In this document: one piece after another, positions 5,288 to 6,301 of the stretch
Position numbering within the stretch: the first letter of the stretch is position 1
How the letters are laid out: every line of letters starts with the position of its first letter
From: Chitinophagaceae bacterium
GTDB lineage: Bacteria > Bacteroidota > Bacteroidia > Chitinophagales > Chitinophagaceae
DNA length: 6,301 bases
Direction: 5' to 3'
Assembly: GCA_030151745.1 (NCBI GenBank)
Contig: JASLDA010000348.1
Location: 1 to 6,301, forward strand
Made by a program: the position numbers and the translations under genes
The notes under the pieces: generated by a model
Database searches by the model: none
What the model was told of the DNA's origin: nothing
The model's input: the letters and a program-made list of their open reading frames with translations, nothing else

Positions 5288-6301
5288 ATGCTGGATAAAA
5301 TCATCGGCTTTTCCATCCGGAACAAGCTGATCGTAGGGCTGTTTGTTGCAGCCCTCATCGGCTGGGGCAGCTTTGAGCTCACCCGGCTGCCTATCGACGC
5401 CGTCCCGGACATTACCGACAACCAGGTACAGGTGCTCACGGTGTCGCCCTCCCTCGGCGCGCCGGACATCGAGCGGCTCATTACCTTTCCCATCGAGCAG
5501 AGCTGCAGCAATGTGCCGGGCCTGAAGCAGATCCGGAGCTTTTCGAGATTCGGCCTGTCCCTGGTGACCATCGTATTCAACGACGAAACGGACCTGTACT
5601 GGGCCCGGCAGCAGATCGCCGAGCGCCTGCAGCAGGTACGAAGCGAGATCCTCGCAGGAGCCGGCCAGCCGGAAATGGCGCCGGTTTCTACCGGGCTGGG
5701 CGAGATTTACCAGTATGTGGTCCGGCCGAAGGCAGGCTACGAAAGCCGCTACAGCCCGATGGATCTGCGTACGATCCAGGACTGGACAGTACGGCGCCAG
5801 CTGCTGGGGACTCCCGGCGTTGCGGAGGTATCCTCCTTCGGCGGCAACCTGAAGCAGTATGAGATCGCTCTGCGTCCCGAACGGCTGCGCTCGATGAACG
5901 TCACCATCGCGGAGGTATTCGAGGCGCTGGAACGAAACAATGAAAATGCCGGCGGAGCCTATATCGAGAAGGGCCCGACCGTGCTCTACATCCGCAGCGA
6001 AGGCCTCACGGGCTCCATCGGCGACATCGAGAAGATCGTCGTGAAAGTACTCGGCAACGGCATGCCGCTGCTGGTGCGGGACGTGGCGGAAGTTCGCCTG
6101 GGCTCGGCAATCCGCTACGGCGCGATGACCTACAACGACAAAGGCGAGGTGGCCGGAGCGGTTGTCATGATGCTAAAAGGCGGGAACTCCTCGGAAGTCG
6201 TCAGGCGGGTCAAGGCAAAAGTCGCCGAGATCCAGAAAGACCTGCCGGAGGGCGTGATCATCGAGCCGTTCCTGGACCGGACCAAGATGGTCTCCAACGC
6301 C
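5288..6301 (+). CDS. czcA: CzcA/CusA-family heavy-metal efflux RND transporter, N-terminal part; 3' end outside window
   Basis: This is the inner-membrane pump subunit of a tripartite RND system that exports divalent or monovalent metal ions using the proton gradient. The frame is open from the ATG at 5288 to the right edge, giving 338 residues of an expected 1,030-1,050, or about 1,450 if an outer-membrane (TolC-like) domain is fused, as happens in Bacteroidota. The opening MLDKIIGFSIRNKLIVGLF starts TM1 (about 13-31), followed by the HME-RND hallmark LPIDAVPDIT (34-43), then VSPSLGAPDIERLITFPIE, STGLGEIYQYV (134-144), RTIQDWTVRRQLLGTPGVAE (161-180) and RYGAMTYN (276-283) of the porter domain. 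The metal-site residues and the transmembrane proton relay lie beyond the window, so metal specificity cannot be read. Cys73 sits in the early porter region. The start fits the family exactly; no ribosome-binding site is visible. Probably cotranscribed with the small exported protein upstream. Confidence 0.95.
   Translation, partial: MLDKIIGFSIRNKLIVGLFVAALIGWGSFELTRLPIDAVPDITDNQVQVLTVSPSLGAPDIERLITFPIEQSCSNVPGLKQIRSFSRFGLSLVTIVFNDETDLYWARQQIAERLQQVRSEILAGAGQPEMAPVSTGLGEIYQYVVRPKAGYESRYSPMDLRTIQDWTVRRQLLGTPGVAEVSSFGGNLKQYEIALRPERLRSMNVTIAEVFEALERNNENAGGAYIEKGPTVLYIRSEGLTGSIGDIEKIVVKVLGNGMPLLVRDVAEVRLGSAIRYGAMTYNDKGEVAGAVVMMLKGGNSSEVVRRVKAKVAEIQKDLPEGVIIEPFLDRTKMVSNA

Overview
The window looks like chromosomal DNA of a GC-rich member of the Bacteroidota, possibly Chitinophagaceae or a relative. 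This is inferred from four things: the CzcA fragment and the small protein before it resemble those of Bacteroidota metal-efflux operons; an acetyl-CoA synthetase lies beside an ScfR/RamB-type regulator; none of the starts has a clear Shine-Dalgarno sequence; and one TAnnTTTG element, the Bacteroidota -7 promoter motif, sits directly before a gene. No 16S or other taxonomic marker is present, so the assignment is moderate.

Layout: (1) 1-1167, plus strand, the C-terminal 388 residues of acetyl-CoA synthetase (Acs), cut by the left window edge. (2) 1209-2684, minus strand, a 491-aa XRE-type helix-turn-helix regulator of the ScfR/RamB/PrpR class with a degenerate IrrE-like core and a C-terminal cysteine cluster. 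It converges on acs, with a 41-nt gap holding a small hairpin and AAGATT repeats. (3) 2685-3022, a divergent intergenic region with an AT-rich island carrying a 9-bp-arm inverted repeat just upstream of the regulator, a good operator candidate. (4) 3023-4690, plus strand, a polytopic membrane protein fused to a spermidine-synthase-like Rossmann domain. (5) 4771-5154, plus strand, a small exported protein rich in His, Asp and Cys, with a GTG start and a possible leaderless promoter. (6) 5155-5287, a GC-rich hairpin region. (7) 5288 to the right edge, plus strand, the first 338 residues of a CzcA/CusA-type heavy-metal RND pump.

Two functional units are suggested. The left unit is short-chain acyl metabolism: Acs makes acetyl-CoA, and the neighbouring regulator belongs to a class known to sense short-chain acyl-CoA and control acetate, propionate and glyoxylate genes. 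The right unit is the beginning of a heavy-metal efflux operon: the small exported protein and CzcA are codirectional, and membrane-fusion and outer-membrane components would be expected beyond the window. The fused membrane/spermidine-synthase-like protein stands between them with no clear link to either.

No RNA genes, CRISPR arrays, insertion sequences or attachment sites were seen. I found no convincing new multi-gene system. The least described items are the small metal-operon protein, the fused SpdSyn-like protein with altered active-site motifs, and the operator-like inverted repeat.
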